Positions 15,086 to 22,506 of a stretch of DNA of 26,580 bases are shown piece by piece; within the stretch, counting starts at the first letter, position 1; each line of letters opens with the position of its first letter. The notes beneath the pieces were generated by a model. That model made no database searches. It was not told where the DNA came from and saw only the letters and a list, made by a program, of their open reading frames with translations. Both the position numbers and the translations under genes were made by a program. The DNA is from Pseudobdellovibrionaceae bacterium (GTDB lineage Bacteria; Bdellovibrionota; Bdellovibrionia; Bdellovibrionales; JAMPXM01). The DNA is taken from NCBI GenBank assembly GCA_022843085.1, contig JALHOI010000005.1, forward strand, positions 1 to 26,580. Direction: 5' to 3'.

Positions 15086-15585
15086 CGAAAAGTCCCAAGC
15101 ACCTTTGATGTTCCGCGCCGACTAAGTTTTTGATTTTACTTGAGGACCAATACCTCTACCATAAAACAACCTACTCGAAACGCGTCTTAAAGAATATTTG
15201 GGCAGCGGGTCGGAGACGGTCCCTTTTTCAGTTTTAGAAAGGAAAGAGCGGGGGCTCGCATTAACAGCGAACTCCCGCGAATAATGACGGTTGCCGATGA
15301 GGAACCGAGGCTCTACGGTTTTAATAGTTCCTGCGCACCTTCGGGATTTTTTATGGGGCGGGGATGATGAGTGAAAATTCAATATGCGAAAGCGACGGAC
15401 CTACCCTGTCTTGAAAAGCGAAAAGACTGGCTATCGAAATACAAAGAGTACGGTTAGGTAAAGGATAAATACTAGAGTTCGATTTGGATGCAGAAAGTCT
15501 TGGGACGCACATGATGGAAGATCAAAAACTTGTTCAAGACACTACCGAATTTGCAGCTAACAAGAACTCGTAACAAGGAGGCCCC
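15086..15585 (+). other. 500-bp region with apparent gene remnants
   Basis: No full gene. A GTG-started 28-codon frame at 15371-15457 reads MKIQYAKATDLPCLEKRKDW and stops soon after; its opening resembles the first strand of GNAT proteins, so it may be a truncated acetyltransferase. A second short frame, ending TAA at about 15571-15573, reads MEDQKLVQDTTEFAANKNS from an ATG at 15514. An 86-residue minus-strand frame (15122-15382) has no recognisable features. An imperfect GCGGG/CCCGC inverted repeat lies near 15248-15277. The whole looks like decayed accessory DNA. Confidence 0.45.
15371..15457 (+). pseudogene. Truncated GNAT-like N-terminus
   Basis: 28 codons from GTG 15371 to TAG. The opening MKIQYAKATDLPCL has the beta1-alpha1 pattern of GNAT acetyltransferases (MxIRxAxxxDxxxL), after which the frame ends with no acetyl-CoA motif. 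It is interpreted as a remnant, but it is short enough for the similarity to be chance. Confidence 0.3.
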
Positions 15586-15963
15586 GTGGCGAGCTACGTC
15601 GATGGATTTATAATTCCAATTAAAAAAAGAAATTTAAAATCGTACAAACAGATGGCCGCCATGGGCTGTAAGTTATGGCTCAAGCATGGAGCACTCAGCT
15701 TTTTCGAGTGTATCATGGATGATTTTTCACAGCATGGAATGGGCTTCAAGAAGATGTGCAGTCTCAAATCAGGTGAGACGGCTGTATTCGCATTCATCGT
15801 TTACAAGTCTAAAGCCCATCGCAATCAGGTGAATCGAAAAGTGATGAAAGAGATGGAAGCGCTAGAGAAGTCTGCGCCGATGAAAATGCCTTTCGATATG
15901 AAGCGCTTTGCGATGGCGGGGTGCCAGGTGATCGTAAGCTCGAATAAAAAGGGAAAAATATGA
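15586..15963 (+). CDS. DUF1428 family protein (YbaA-like)
   Basis: A 125-residue protein of the DUF1428 family, which has a dimeric alpha/beta-barrel (ferredoxin-like) fold of unknown function. Family marks: YVDGFIIPIKKRNLKSYKQMA at the N-terminus, AVFAFIVYKSKAHRNQVNRKVMKE, and the closing MPFDMKRFAMAGCQVIV. The GTG start at 15586 is fixed by a strong AAGGAGG six bases upstream. Its TGA overlaps the ATG of the next gene (ATGA), so the two are translationally coupled; DUF1428, AHSA1/SRPBCC and VOC proteins are often found together as small stress-type clusters. Confidence 0.9.
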   Translation: MASYVDGFIIPIKKRNLKSYKQMAAMGCKLWLKHGALSFFECIMDDFSQHGMGFKKMCSLKSGETAVFAFIVYKSKAHRNQVNRKVMKEMEALEKSAPMKMPFDMKRFAMAGCQVIVSSNKKGKI

Positions 15964-16373
15964 ATTCAAACATCCAGATCGAAGCTTTCATTTTATCAAC
16001 ACTTGAGAAGGTGTGGATGTATTGGACCTCTACTGAGCATATGACGAAGTGGAACTTCGCGAGTCCTGAGTGGCATTGCCCTCAGGCCACAAACGATCTC
16101 AGAAAAGGTGGAAAGTACTTTGCAAGAATGGAGGCAAAAGACGAGAGCTTTGGCTTCGACTTCGAGGCGATTTACAATGAAGTCATCCCGCAGAAAAGAC
16201 TTGTGTACACAATGCCGGATGGCCGTAAAGTTACAACCGTCTTTGAAGTTCATGGAAAGGGTACGAAAGTGACGACAAATTTCGATGCTGAGAAGCAAAA
16301 TCCCAAAGACATGCAGAGAGACGGATGGCAGTCGATTCTCAATAATTTTAAGACGTACACTGAATTGAACTAA
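15960..16373 (+). CDS. SRPBCC / AHSA1-domain protein
   Basis: A 137-residue START-like (SRPBCC) fold protein of the AHSA1 subgroup. The usual pattern is present: IQIEAFILSTLEKVWMYWTSTEHMTKWNFASPEWHCP at the start, the LRKGGKYFARMEAKD strand, the RLVYTMPDGRKVTTVFE strand and the C-terminal long helix DGWQSILNNFKTYTEL. These proteins bind a hydrophobic ligand in a cavity; the ligand is unknown here. It starts within the DUF1428 stop codon and is followed 39 bp later by the VOC gene, giving a three-gene set. Confidence 0.9.
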   Translation: MNSNIQIEAFILSTLEKVWMYWTSTEHMTKWNFASPEWHCPQATNDLRKGGKYFARMEAKDESFGFDFEAIYNEVIPQKRLVYTMPDGRKVTTVFEVHGKGTKVTTNFDAEKQNPKDMQRDGWQSILNNFKTYTELN

Positions 16374-16412
16374 CGCACAGGCATCGTGTTCTATGCAGTC
16401 AAAGGAGCTTTC

Positions 16413-16799
16413 GTGAAGCTGGGTTACACACTGTTTTATGTTGATGATGTCGAGACGACGATGGACTTTTACGCCGCTGCTTTCGGCCTGGAAAAAGGTT
16501 TTCTGCATGAAAGTAAACAGTACGGCGAGATGCTGACTGGCGAAACTAAGATTGGATTCGTTCATCACGACACGGCTGAATCTCATGGATTTACTTACGA
16601 AAGGTCGAGCACTGTGAAGAGTCCCTTCGCTTTTGAGATCGGGTTCATAACCAGTGATGTTGAAGCTGCTTTCAGTAAAGCCGTTCGAGAAGGTGCTAAT
16701 GCCGTGAGCCAGCCCCAGGCCAAGTCGTGGGGGCAAATTGTATCCTACGTTCGAGACTGCAACGGCTTTCTTGTCGAGATCTGTTCGCCCGTAGGTTGA
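16413..16799 (+). CDS. VOC family (glyoxalase/bleomycin-resistance fold) protein
   Basis: A 128-residue single-chain VOC protein with the paired beta-alpha-beta-beta-beta modules: LGYTLFYVDDVETTMDFYAAAFGLEKGF, the strand with KIGFVHHD, FAFEIGFITSDVEAAFSKAVREGA and SYVRDCNGFLVEICSP, where the last Glu is in the usual metal-ligand position. Glyoxalases, dioxygenases and drug-binding proteins share this fold; the true activity is open. GTG 16413 is favoured over ATG/GTG at 16386 because AAAGGAG is five bases upstream. Its stop codon lies inside a 15-bp tandem repeat. Confidence 0.88.
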   Translation: MKLGYTLFYVDDVETTMDFYAAAFGLEKGFLHESKQYGEMLTGETKIGFVHHDTAESHGFTYERSSTVKSPFAFEIGFITSDVEAAFSKAVREGANAVSQPQAKSWGQIVSYVRDCNGFLVEICSPVG

Positions 16800-16839
16800 G
16801 AGTTTGAATGTTGAGAATTTGAATCTGGAGAATTTGAAC
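16795..16839 (+). repeat. Three tandem 15-bp repeats at the VOC gene end
   Basis: Copies GTTGAGAGTTTGAAT (16795-16809), GTTGAGAATTTGAAT (16810-16824) and CTGGAGAATTTGAAC (16825-16839). The first contains the VOC stop codon. The third supplies GGAG, the likely Shine-Dalgarno for the next small gene, so repeat number sets the spacing between the two genes. In the small gene's frame the repeat reads VENLN/LENLN. Confidence 0.7.
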
Positions 16840-17031
16840 GTGAATGAGAGCGATTTTGAAGGAACTTTGGTTCTTGAAAAGCTTGCCGAAATTGGAAAGG
16901 TGGATGAGTTTTTCGAGGCCATCGATTCGGACAACTTCGGTAAAGCTCAGTCGCTCATGAGACGGGCTAATATTGATCTCAAGACCATCGCGCTTGTTTT
17001 GAAACAGGCGGGTGATGGCGACGGACCGTAA
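16840..17031 (+). CDS. Small acidic protein of unknown function
   Basis: A 63-residue protein from GTG 16840, or 75 residues if TTG 16804 is used, in which case the tandem repeat is translated. It is acidic and probably all-helical (LVLEKLAEIGKVDEFFEAI, FGKAQSLMRRANIDLKTIALVLKQ), with no membrane segment or known motif. GGAG lies nine bases upstream of GTG 16840. It follows the VOC gene and could be its operon partner. No family recognised. Confidence 0.6.
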   Translation: MNESDFEGTLVLEKLAEIGKVDEFFEAIDSDNFGKAQSLMRRANIDLKTIALVLKQAGDGDGP

Positions 17032-17170
17032 ACGACGTCGAGCGATTTTAAGGTGCTACTTATTCGACAGTTTGAATTCGGTGCCTTTTGCATCACGAGC
17101 CGTGCGAAGTAATTTTGTCGAAATGAAACACGACCTTAACTCGCGCTACTTTGTTCACGACTGGAGTTGA
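17015..17170 (+). CDS. Possible 51-residue basic small protein
   Basis: An ATG frame that overlaps the end of the preceding small gene and begins MATDRKRRRAILRCY, ending FVHDWS. An AGGCGGG sequence is just upstream. The N-terminus is strongly basic. It could be a translationally coupled small protein, but a chance frame of this length is common, so this is only a candidate. Confidence 0.22.
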   Translation: MATDRKRRRAILRCYLFDSLNSVPFASRAVRSNFVEMKHDLNSRYFVHDWS

Positions 17171-17310
17171 GGGCAGGGCCAGTTCAATTCTGAAGTTGCG
17201 AGCTGTTCTCCAAATTGTATTTTTTGTTCGCAGGCAGAATTGCCACCGATATTTGCCATTCCGCCTGTTTGCGAGTTGCGTTATGCCTGCGGTTCGAGAA
17301 TAACGCCGTC
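17171..17310. other. Upstream region of the TIGR02147 gene
   Basis: No gene is supported here; the TIGR02147 reading frame is open back to 17215 but without a convincing start or ribosome-binding site. The promoter for the following three-gene set should lie in this stretch; I see no clear -35/-10 pair. Confidence 0.4.
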
Positions 17311-18168
17311 ATGCAAAAAAGCATTCTGGATTACACAGACTACCGGGCGTTCTTGAACGCGCACTTCGAAGATAAGAAGCGCCAGAACGCGGCCTTCTCA
17401 TACGGGGTTTGGGCCCGAACCCTTGGGCTCAAAAACAACACTTCGTTGCTGAAGGTTCTAAATGGTCAAAGAAACGCAGGCCCGGCCATACAAGAAAATC
17501 TCGCCAACTACTTTAAGTTTGATCCTCGCGAGCGCGCGTATTTTTCGGATCTCGTACAGCTCTCGAAACTAAAATCCGACTCGCCCTTGCACGGCGCGAT
17601 TGTCGAAAGACTTTCTGTCAGGCACACGGCGAGCCGATTTCAACTTCTGACGAACGCTCAGTTTTCGGTTATTTCAGACTGGTGGTGTTACGCCATTCGT
17701 CAGCTCACGAAGCTTCCATCCTTCGACAGCGATCCGCACGAGATTCGGCGTCATCTTCGCTACTCGGTTTCAGCTAAACAAGTCGCGATGGCGATTCGTC
17801 GGATGCTTGAACTGAAAATGTTAAAGAGAGTTGGTGAAACATTCGAGGCGACTCCAGAACCTGTTCGAACGACCAACGATGTCTCGAGCGAAGCGATCAA
17901 GAGATTTCACGAATCGTCTTTCGAAAACTGCAAAACAAGCGTTCGCGATGTTAGCGTTAACGAACGCGAGCACAGCGCATTTGTTTTCGCCTTCAACGAT
18001 GCCGAGATGCCAGAGGCAAAAGAATTTTTGCGCTCGATGGTTGATCAATTTGAAGTGCGATTCGGCGCAAGTAAAAACCCAAATCAAATTTATCAGCTGC
18101 AGCTTGCGCTGATTCCATTAACAAAAAAAGTAATCAAAAAAGGAAAGAATAATGAAAACGATTGTTAG
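17311..18168 (+). CDS. TIGR02147 family protein, probable transcriptional regulator
   Basis: A 285-residue protein with the TIGR02147 signature: N-terminal ILDYTDYRAFLNAHFEDKKRQNAAFSYGVWARTLGLKNNTSLLKVLNGQRN (helix-turn-helix-like), ENLANYFKFDPRERAYFSDLVQLSKLKSD, a central ISDWWCYAIRQLTKL winged-helix-like part, and a C-terminal sensor-like domain with SVNEREHSAFVFAFNDAEMPEAKEFLRSMVDQFEVRFG. The family is abundant in Bdellovibrio and Fibrobacter and is regarded as regulatory, though poorly characterised. ATG 17311 places the start just before the conserved region. Its last 17 bases overlap the following secreted-protein gene, implying coupled translation and a functional link. Confidence 0.85.
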   Translation: MQKSILDYTDYRAFLNAHFEDKKRQNAAFSYGVWARTLGLKNNTSLLKVLNGQRNAGPAIQENLANYFKFDPRERAYFSDLVQLSKLKSDSPLHGAIVERLSVRHTASRFQLLTNAQFSVISDWWCYAIRQLTKLPSFDSDPHEIRRHLRYSVSAKQVAMAIRRMLELKMLKRVGETFEATPEPVRTTNDVSSEAIKRFHESSFENCKTSVRDVSVNEREHSAFVFAFNDAEMPEAKEFLRSMVDQFEVRFGASKNPNQIYQLQLALIPLTKKVIKKGKNNENDC

Positions 18169-19225
18169 TCTATGGACTAAAGTGGCTTTGGCCGCGTGCT
18201 TGGCCACTCCGATGGTCGTGCCGCATGTCTCGCAAGGCCGACCTGACCGGGTTGGAAATGGCGGTAACTTTCACGAGTTACAATTCACGGCACTCGCTTA
18301 TGAACTGAAAGATGCGCTGACGAAGGCTCGGCGGCAAGAGGCTTTGGTCGTTCCCATCGATCTCGCTTTGCTAGCAAGGCAACTTGGCAATGCGACGGTC
18401 AAGTCGCGGTCACAAACCCTTGTTTTGAGAGGAGAACCCAAGCACGCGATCAACTACCCGGATCTCGTTTTGGTCGAGTTCGAAACGAACGAATGGAGAA
18501 CCGCGAGCCTCATCAGAAAGTACGAGATGGTGATGCATGAGCTTTATCCACTCGTCGGCACGTTGGATGAAGGTTACCACAAAGCTATTGCGCAAGTGCG
18601 GCAGTTAAATCGACTTGGTCTGCTTGCCCAAAAGAGAGTGACGGCCAAGGTTGTGCCGACTCTTTTGTATGAGGCCTACGATGACCAGAATCGCGAAGGG
18701 CTAAGTCATCGCGATGCCACCGAAATTTGCAGTCGCTACAAAGAACAGGCTGCCCACGAGTACTTTGGGGTTTACTGCGTCTTCATCGAAAAATCTTGGC
18801 GCCAGTGGGAACAGTCGCAGAGTAAGTCGCAGGCTCGCGAACACTGGGTCGAGCGCACCGGTAAACGACCGCTCGAATGGCGCGAAGTTTTGAGAACAAT
18901 CACACAACTTCATGAACATGCCGGTTACGCGACAACCGCGACGTTCGGGATAAGAGTCTACGGTCTTGGTCAATTAAGTAAGCTTCCATGGCAGGTGCTA
19001 CTGTCGAGCGAAGACTTTGGTGACGAACTCGGTTCACGGCCATTCGCAACGCGGTCGCTTGCTCGAGATGCGTGCCGAAGCCTCACGTACAAGCTTGATG
19101 CAAACTCGGTTCGTTACTACCGCGCCGTGTGCCGCACCTCTCTCGATACCGAATCAGGAAAATATCATTACGAAATCGTCACGCAAAACCCGCTCGCGAA
19201 CGCCGCGATGCCCGAGGAGAAGTAA
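18152..19225 (+). CDS. Secreted protein of unknown function, coupled to TIGR02147 gene
   Basis: A 357-residue exported protein: signal peptide 1-~29 (KVALAACLATPMVVPHVSQG), then VGNGGNFHELQFTALAYELKDAL, a charged central region with MVMHELYPLVG, and a C-terminal part rich in Arg and Tyr. The GNGG-after-signal-peptide opening and the HELYPLVG segment are, as I recall, common in uncharacterised Bdellovibrio secreted proteins, but no enzymatic motif is visible. AAAAGGAAAG precedes the ATG at 18152. It starts inside the TIGR02147 gene and is followed after one base by a second secreted-protein gene, making a three-gene unit. Confidence 0.8.
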   Translation: MKTIVSLWTKVALAACLATPMVVPHVSQGRPDRVGNGGNFHELQFTALAYELKDALTKARRQEALVVPIDLALLARQLGNATVKSRSQTLVLRGEPKHAINYPDLVLVEFETNEWRTASLIRKYEMVMHELYPLVGTLDEGYHKAIAQVRQLNRLGLLAQKRVTAKVVPTLLYEAYDDQNREGLSHRDATEICSRYKEQAAHEYFGVYCVFIEKSWRQWEQSQSKSQAREHWVERTGKRPLEWREVLRTITQLHEHAGYATTATFGIRVYGLGQLSKLPWQVLLSSEDFGDELGSRPFATRSLARDACRSLTYKLDANSVRYYRAVCRTSLDTESGKYHYEIVTQNPLANAAMPEEK

Positions 19226-19226
19226 A

Positions 19227-20339
19227 ATGAAATCACTTTTGTCTTTAGTCGTCGCCCAAATCGCTGCTTCCGTTTTTATTCCAAACGGTGCTCGCGCCGA
19301 AACCCAAGTCGTCGCGAAGCGCCTGATCGAAGAAGTTTACTTCACACCGCATTCAGTCGGGCTTAACATTACGACTTACAATTGGTTCAACGCATCGAAT
19401 GGCTGCTATCAAACGGTGACTGCCGACTCGCGCATTTTGTTTGCAATTGGCTACTTGGTGAAGCGGTCCGATATCACAGTTCAAAACGTTCACGAGGGCT
19501 CTAACACGGGTTGCCGCGCGAAAGTTCCGATCGAACAGGTTTTCATGCAAAACGAACCCGACTGGTTTAAGACAGGAACGACCTTAAGTTTAGTTTCGAT
19601 GTCGCGCGGTCTTGATTCGATTCTGGGAAAAATTGCTTACGAGGGTCCCGTCGTTGCGTCGGCCATTTCGGCGAGTGGAAGAAGTCGCGTTGAATACCCG
19701 TTCAAGGCGAAACTCACGCAGTGCCAGCGCCAAAGCGGCGAAATGGTCAAAGCCTCTGAGTTGAATCAGGAAATCGGAACAAAAGGAGATTTGCAGCAGG
19801 CGCTGGCGAGCATTCGCGATCTCGAACTCAACCGACTCGTTCGATGTGAATTTCATGTCGATGTCGGAAGCATTTTGGGCGACCTCGAGAAACGTGAACA
19901 GATTCAGCACCCTGATTTCAAATTTTCGATTATTCAAAATGATGACAGAGTGCTCGTTCAACAGTCCGTCGTGACGTCTTGGGATCGTTTGTACGAGAAG
20001 CGCAATACGGAAGCCGAATCTCGAGCACTAGTTGCGACTCAGGCTCTGCTGCGATTCATTAGCGAAGATTATGGGGACCTTCTTTATAAGATCAACGATC
20101 TGAAGAAGCCGGAAGCTGAAAAAGAAGAGATCATCCGTGGATTCTTCGACCGCAATCACGAAAAAATTCGAGCTGCGCTTTCTGAAATCGATTCGAACTA
20201 TTCGGAAGTTTCGTTGATGAACAAAATTGCGATTCTCACTTCTTTTGATCAGATGTACGCGTCGATTCGGCAGATTGAATCTCGGGTCTCGAAATCAAAT
20301 GTCACCCTCGACCGCGTCGTTCGTCGCCCGGTGAGATAA
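19227..20339 (+). CDS. Secreted protein of unknown function
   Basis: A 370-residue exported protein with signal peptide 1-~25 (SLLSLVVAQIAASVFIPNGARA). The mature part starts ETQVVAKRLIEEVYF, includes a cysteine-bearing beta-rich half (GCYQTVTADSRILFAIGYL, CRAKVPIEQVF) and a helical C-terminal half (QALLRFISEDYGDLLYKINDLKKPEAEKEE). ATG 19227 is fixed by GAGGAG upstream and by the signal peptide; a longer frame from 19017 would overlap the preceding gene. It begins one base after that gene's stop. No domain recognised; likely works with its upstream neighbour in the periplasm or outside the cell. Confidence 0.8.
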   Translation: MKSLLSLVVAQIAASVFIPNGARAETQVVAKRLIEEVYFTPHSVGLNITTYNWFNASNGCYQTVTADSRILFAIGYLVKRSDITVQNVHEGSNTGCRAKVPIEQVFMQNEPDWFKTGTTLSLVSMSRGLDSILGKIAYEGPVVASAISASGRSRVEYPFKAKLTQCQRQSGEMVKASELNQEIGTKGDLQQALASIRDLELNRLVRCEFHVDVGSILGDLEKREQIQHPDFKFSIIQNDDRVLVQQSVVTSWDRLYEKRNTEAESRALVATQALLRFISEDYGDLLYKINDLKKPEAEKEEIIRGFFDRNHEKIRAALSEIDSNYSEVSLMNKIAILTSFDQMYASIRQIESRVSKSNVTLDRVVRRPVR

Positions 20340-20426
20340 GCGGGTCAAGTTGGCGACGGTCGAGAGTGGGTAGTGGGCTCGGCCGTCCGAAGTGTTCAAA
20401 TTGAAGTGGTCCAAAGGCGGGAAGAG

Positions 20427-20939
20427 CTAAACTGACTTCTTCTTCGCCATCAAAATCTCGGTATAGGCCAGCATGATCGAACTCAGAAGAAATACGACGT
20501 GGATAATGACTTGCCACATGATTTGATCGTTAGTTTTTTCTTTGATGTTGATGAACGCCTTCAGCAAGTGAATTCCCGATATACCCACCAGGGCTGTTGC
20601 TAATTTTACTTTGAGGGCTCCGGCATCGATCTTATCTAGCCAGTCCGGCTTGTCGGGGTGTCCTTGCAAATTGATACGACTGACAAAAGTTGCGTAACCG
20701 CCGATGATGACCATGACCAGTAGGTTCGCCACCATCGTTATATCAACGAGTGTCAGTACTCCAAGCATCAGAACTTCTTCACTCATCGAGTTGACCGAAG
20801 TCACAAGGTGTATCAGTTCGACTAAGAACTTATAGGCATAAAGAATTCCGGCGACAATCAGACCTAGGTAGAGCGGGGCTTGGAACCAGCGGCTGGAAAA
20901 GATGATTCCTTCCATCGCGTTTTCGAATTGTTTTCTCAT
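20427..20939 (-). CDS. yqhA: UPF0114/YqhA family inner-membrane protein
   Basis: A 170-residue membrane protein of the TIGR00645/UPF0114 family. It aligns by eye with E. coli YqhA: ENAMEGIIFSSRWFQAPLYLGL (TM1), VLTLVDITMVANLLVMVIIGGYATFVSRI (TM2), the DKIDAGALKVKLATALVGISGIHLLKAFI segment and IMWQVIIHVVFLLSSIMLAYTEIL (last TM). Four membrane segments; function unknown. It is convergent with the secreted-protein gene ending at 20339 and divergent from the Na+/H+ antiporter at 21097, with a 157-bp gap. Confidence 0.93.
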   Translation of the reverse strand: MRKQFENAMEGIIFSSRWFQAPLYLGLIVAGILYAYKFLVELIHLVTSVNSMSEEVLMLGVLTLVDITMVANLLVMVIIGGYATFVSRINLQGHPDKPDWLDKIDAGALKVKLATALVGISGIHLLKAFINIKEKTNDQIMWQVIIHVVFLLSSIMLAYTEILMAKKKSV

Positions 20940-21096
20940 AGGTCGGCGAGAGAATCACCTTTCGCAAACTCAGTCAACGTGACGCTCTTTCGTTCTAAGA
21001 AGGGCCGTCGCTCGACGAGTTTACGTCGACAAAACATCGGAATTCGTGTTGGGCAAGACATTGAACTCGATCTAGTGTTCCCACCGGAGGTGCCGG
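20940..21096. promoter_or_regulatory. Divergent intergenic region between yqhA and the antiporter
   Basis: 157 bp between divergent genes, so it must hold promoters for both. On the plus strand the end of it carries GGAGG at 21086-21090, six bases before the antiporter TTG. No clear -10/-35 pair or operator palindrome stands out. Confidence 0.45.
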
Positions 21097-22320
21097 TTGG
21101 ACATCAATCAGTGGTTTCTATTGCTCGGCCTCTTTCTGCTTGTCATGGTTCTTGCCGAACAGTGGCTGAAGCGCGGGCCGATATCATCGGCGATCGTCTA
21201 CTTTGGGTTCGGTTTTTTGCTGGGTCCTGAAGGTTTCAATTTCGTCGAGTTCGACATTTTAAATCATCCAAAATGGATGGAGCTTGCAACTGAGATCGTC
21301 GTCCTAGTTTCGCTTTTTTCTGCCGGCCTGAAGCTTCAATTTCCGTTTCGCCACCCGCACTGGAAGCTCAGCGCACTGCTCGCAAGTCTCACGATGGTCT
21401 TGACGGTCTTGATGCTCGGCCTTTCGGTTCATCTTGCCTTCGGACTGGCGTGGGGTGCCGCCATTTTACTTGGCGGAATATTGGCGCCGACCGACCCCGT
21501 ACTTGCTTCGGCCGTTCAGGTAAAGAGTGTGAAAGATCCCGATCGAATTCGCAGGGCCCTTACGGGAGAAGCCGGTTTCAATGATGGAACCGCGTTTCCC
21601 GTCGTGATGATGGGACTCACGATTCTCGGCGCCCGTTGGACCCAAGCCGATGTGCCTCTGGCGAATTGGATTTTTGTCGATGTGCTATGGGCAATCCCGG
21701 GCGGCTTAATGATCGGTTATGCCTGCGGCTGGCTTGCAGCGAGGTTGATAGTGAAAACTCACGACAACGAGACTGATCGTCTTGTTATAGAAGACTTTGT
21801 GTCAATCGGGCTCATCGCCGCCAGCTATGGTCTGGCCCAATTGTTGTCGACGTATGGATTTCTCGCCGTCTTTGCTTCGGCCCTCGCGTTTGCGAAAGTT
21901 GAAGCGAAGGATAGTGAGAAGAACGAGGAAATTTCGCCGGCACTGATTCGATTTTCGACGCAGCTTGAGCGAATCGGCGAAATCGTGACTGTCATCTTTG
22001 TGGGGTTCATCGCGGCGAGACTCAATTTTTCAGGATGGTACTTGTTTCTACCTTTTCTTCTCTTGCTGTTGATTCGACCGGTCTCTGTTTTTTTCGCGTT
22101 GAGAGGTCGACTGCCTAAAAAAGAAATTTTCATCATTTCTTGGTTTGGTGTCCGGGGCATCGGTTCAGTGTACTATTTAGCGTACGCGCTAAATCACGGA
22201 CTCACAGGTGAACCCGCCAAAATTGTTTTCAATGTCGTCATGGTAACCATAGTCATTTCGATCTTTGTTCATGGCATATCGTCGAGTCCGATAATGCGCT
22301 TTCACGAACGAACGAAGTAG
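21097..22320 (+). CDS. Na+/H+ antiporter, CPA1/NhaP type
   Basis: A 407-residue polytopic inner-membrane cation:proton antiporter with about 11-12 TM segments. Diagnostic motifs are AIVYFGFGFLLGPEGF near the N-terminus, ILGGILAPTDPVLASAVQV (the TDP region of CPA1 antiporters, residues ~125-143) and ALTGEAGFNDGTAFPVVMMG, which contains the conserved GE-x-x-x-ND ion-binding signature. The N-terminal TTG start at 21097 is decided by GGAGG six bases upstream; no ATG alternative has a comparable signal. It would adjust cytoplasmic pH and Na+; the neighbouring transporter 23204-24460 uses cation gradients, but no operon link exists. Confidence 0.9.
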   Translation: MDINQWFLLLGLFLLVMVLAEQWLKRGPISSAIVYFGFGFLLGPEGFNFVEFDILNHPKWMELATEIVVLVSLFSAGLKLQFPFRHPHWKLSALLASLTMVLTVLMLGLSVHLAFGLAWGAAILLGGILAPTDPVLASAVQVKSVKDPDRIRRALTGEAGFNDGTAFPVVMMGLTILGARWTQADVPLANWIFVDVLWAIPGGLMIGYACGWLAARLIVKTHDNETDRLVIEDFVSIGLIAASYGLAQLLSTYGFLAVFASALAFAKVEAKDSEKNEEISPALIRFSTQLERIGEIVTVIFVGFIAARLNFSGWYLFLPFLLLLLIRPVSVFFALRGRLPKKEIFIISWFGVRGIGSVYYLAYALNHGLTGEPAKIVFNVVMVTIVISIFVHGISSSPIMRFHERTK

Positions 22321-22506
22321 AGCGTAGCGAAATCACATTCGGTGCCGCACCGTTGTCGACGATCCCGCCGTGGCTTAAGAGATTTTGAGTCTTCTTTGCC
22401 CGTAACGGCCGATAAACGGCGCGCAATTTGTTCATTAGCAAGCCTGCCGTTTGAATCTTCGTCGCTACACTTTGGGCACACTTCAAACTGTGATAGTCCT
22501 CGCACA

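Noticed and set aside
15122..15382. An 86-residue minus-strand frame in the remnant region
   Set aside because: Arg/Ser-rich, no motif, no ribosome-binding site.
15996..16934. A 312-residue minus-strand frame opposite the AHSA1, VOC and small-protein genes
   Set aside because: It lies antisense to genes with clear family motifs and strong ribosome-binding sites, and its protein shows no domain and a repetitive FKFS/FKLS stretch that is just the complement of the tandem repeat.
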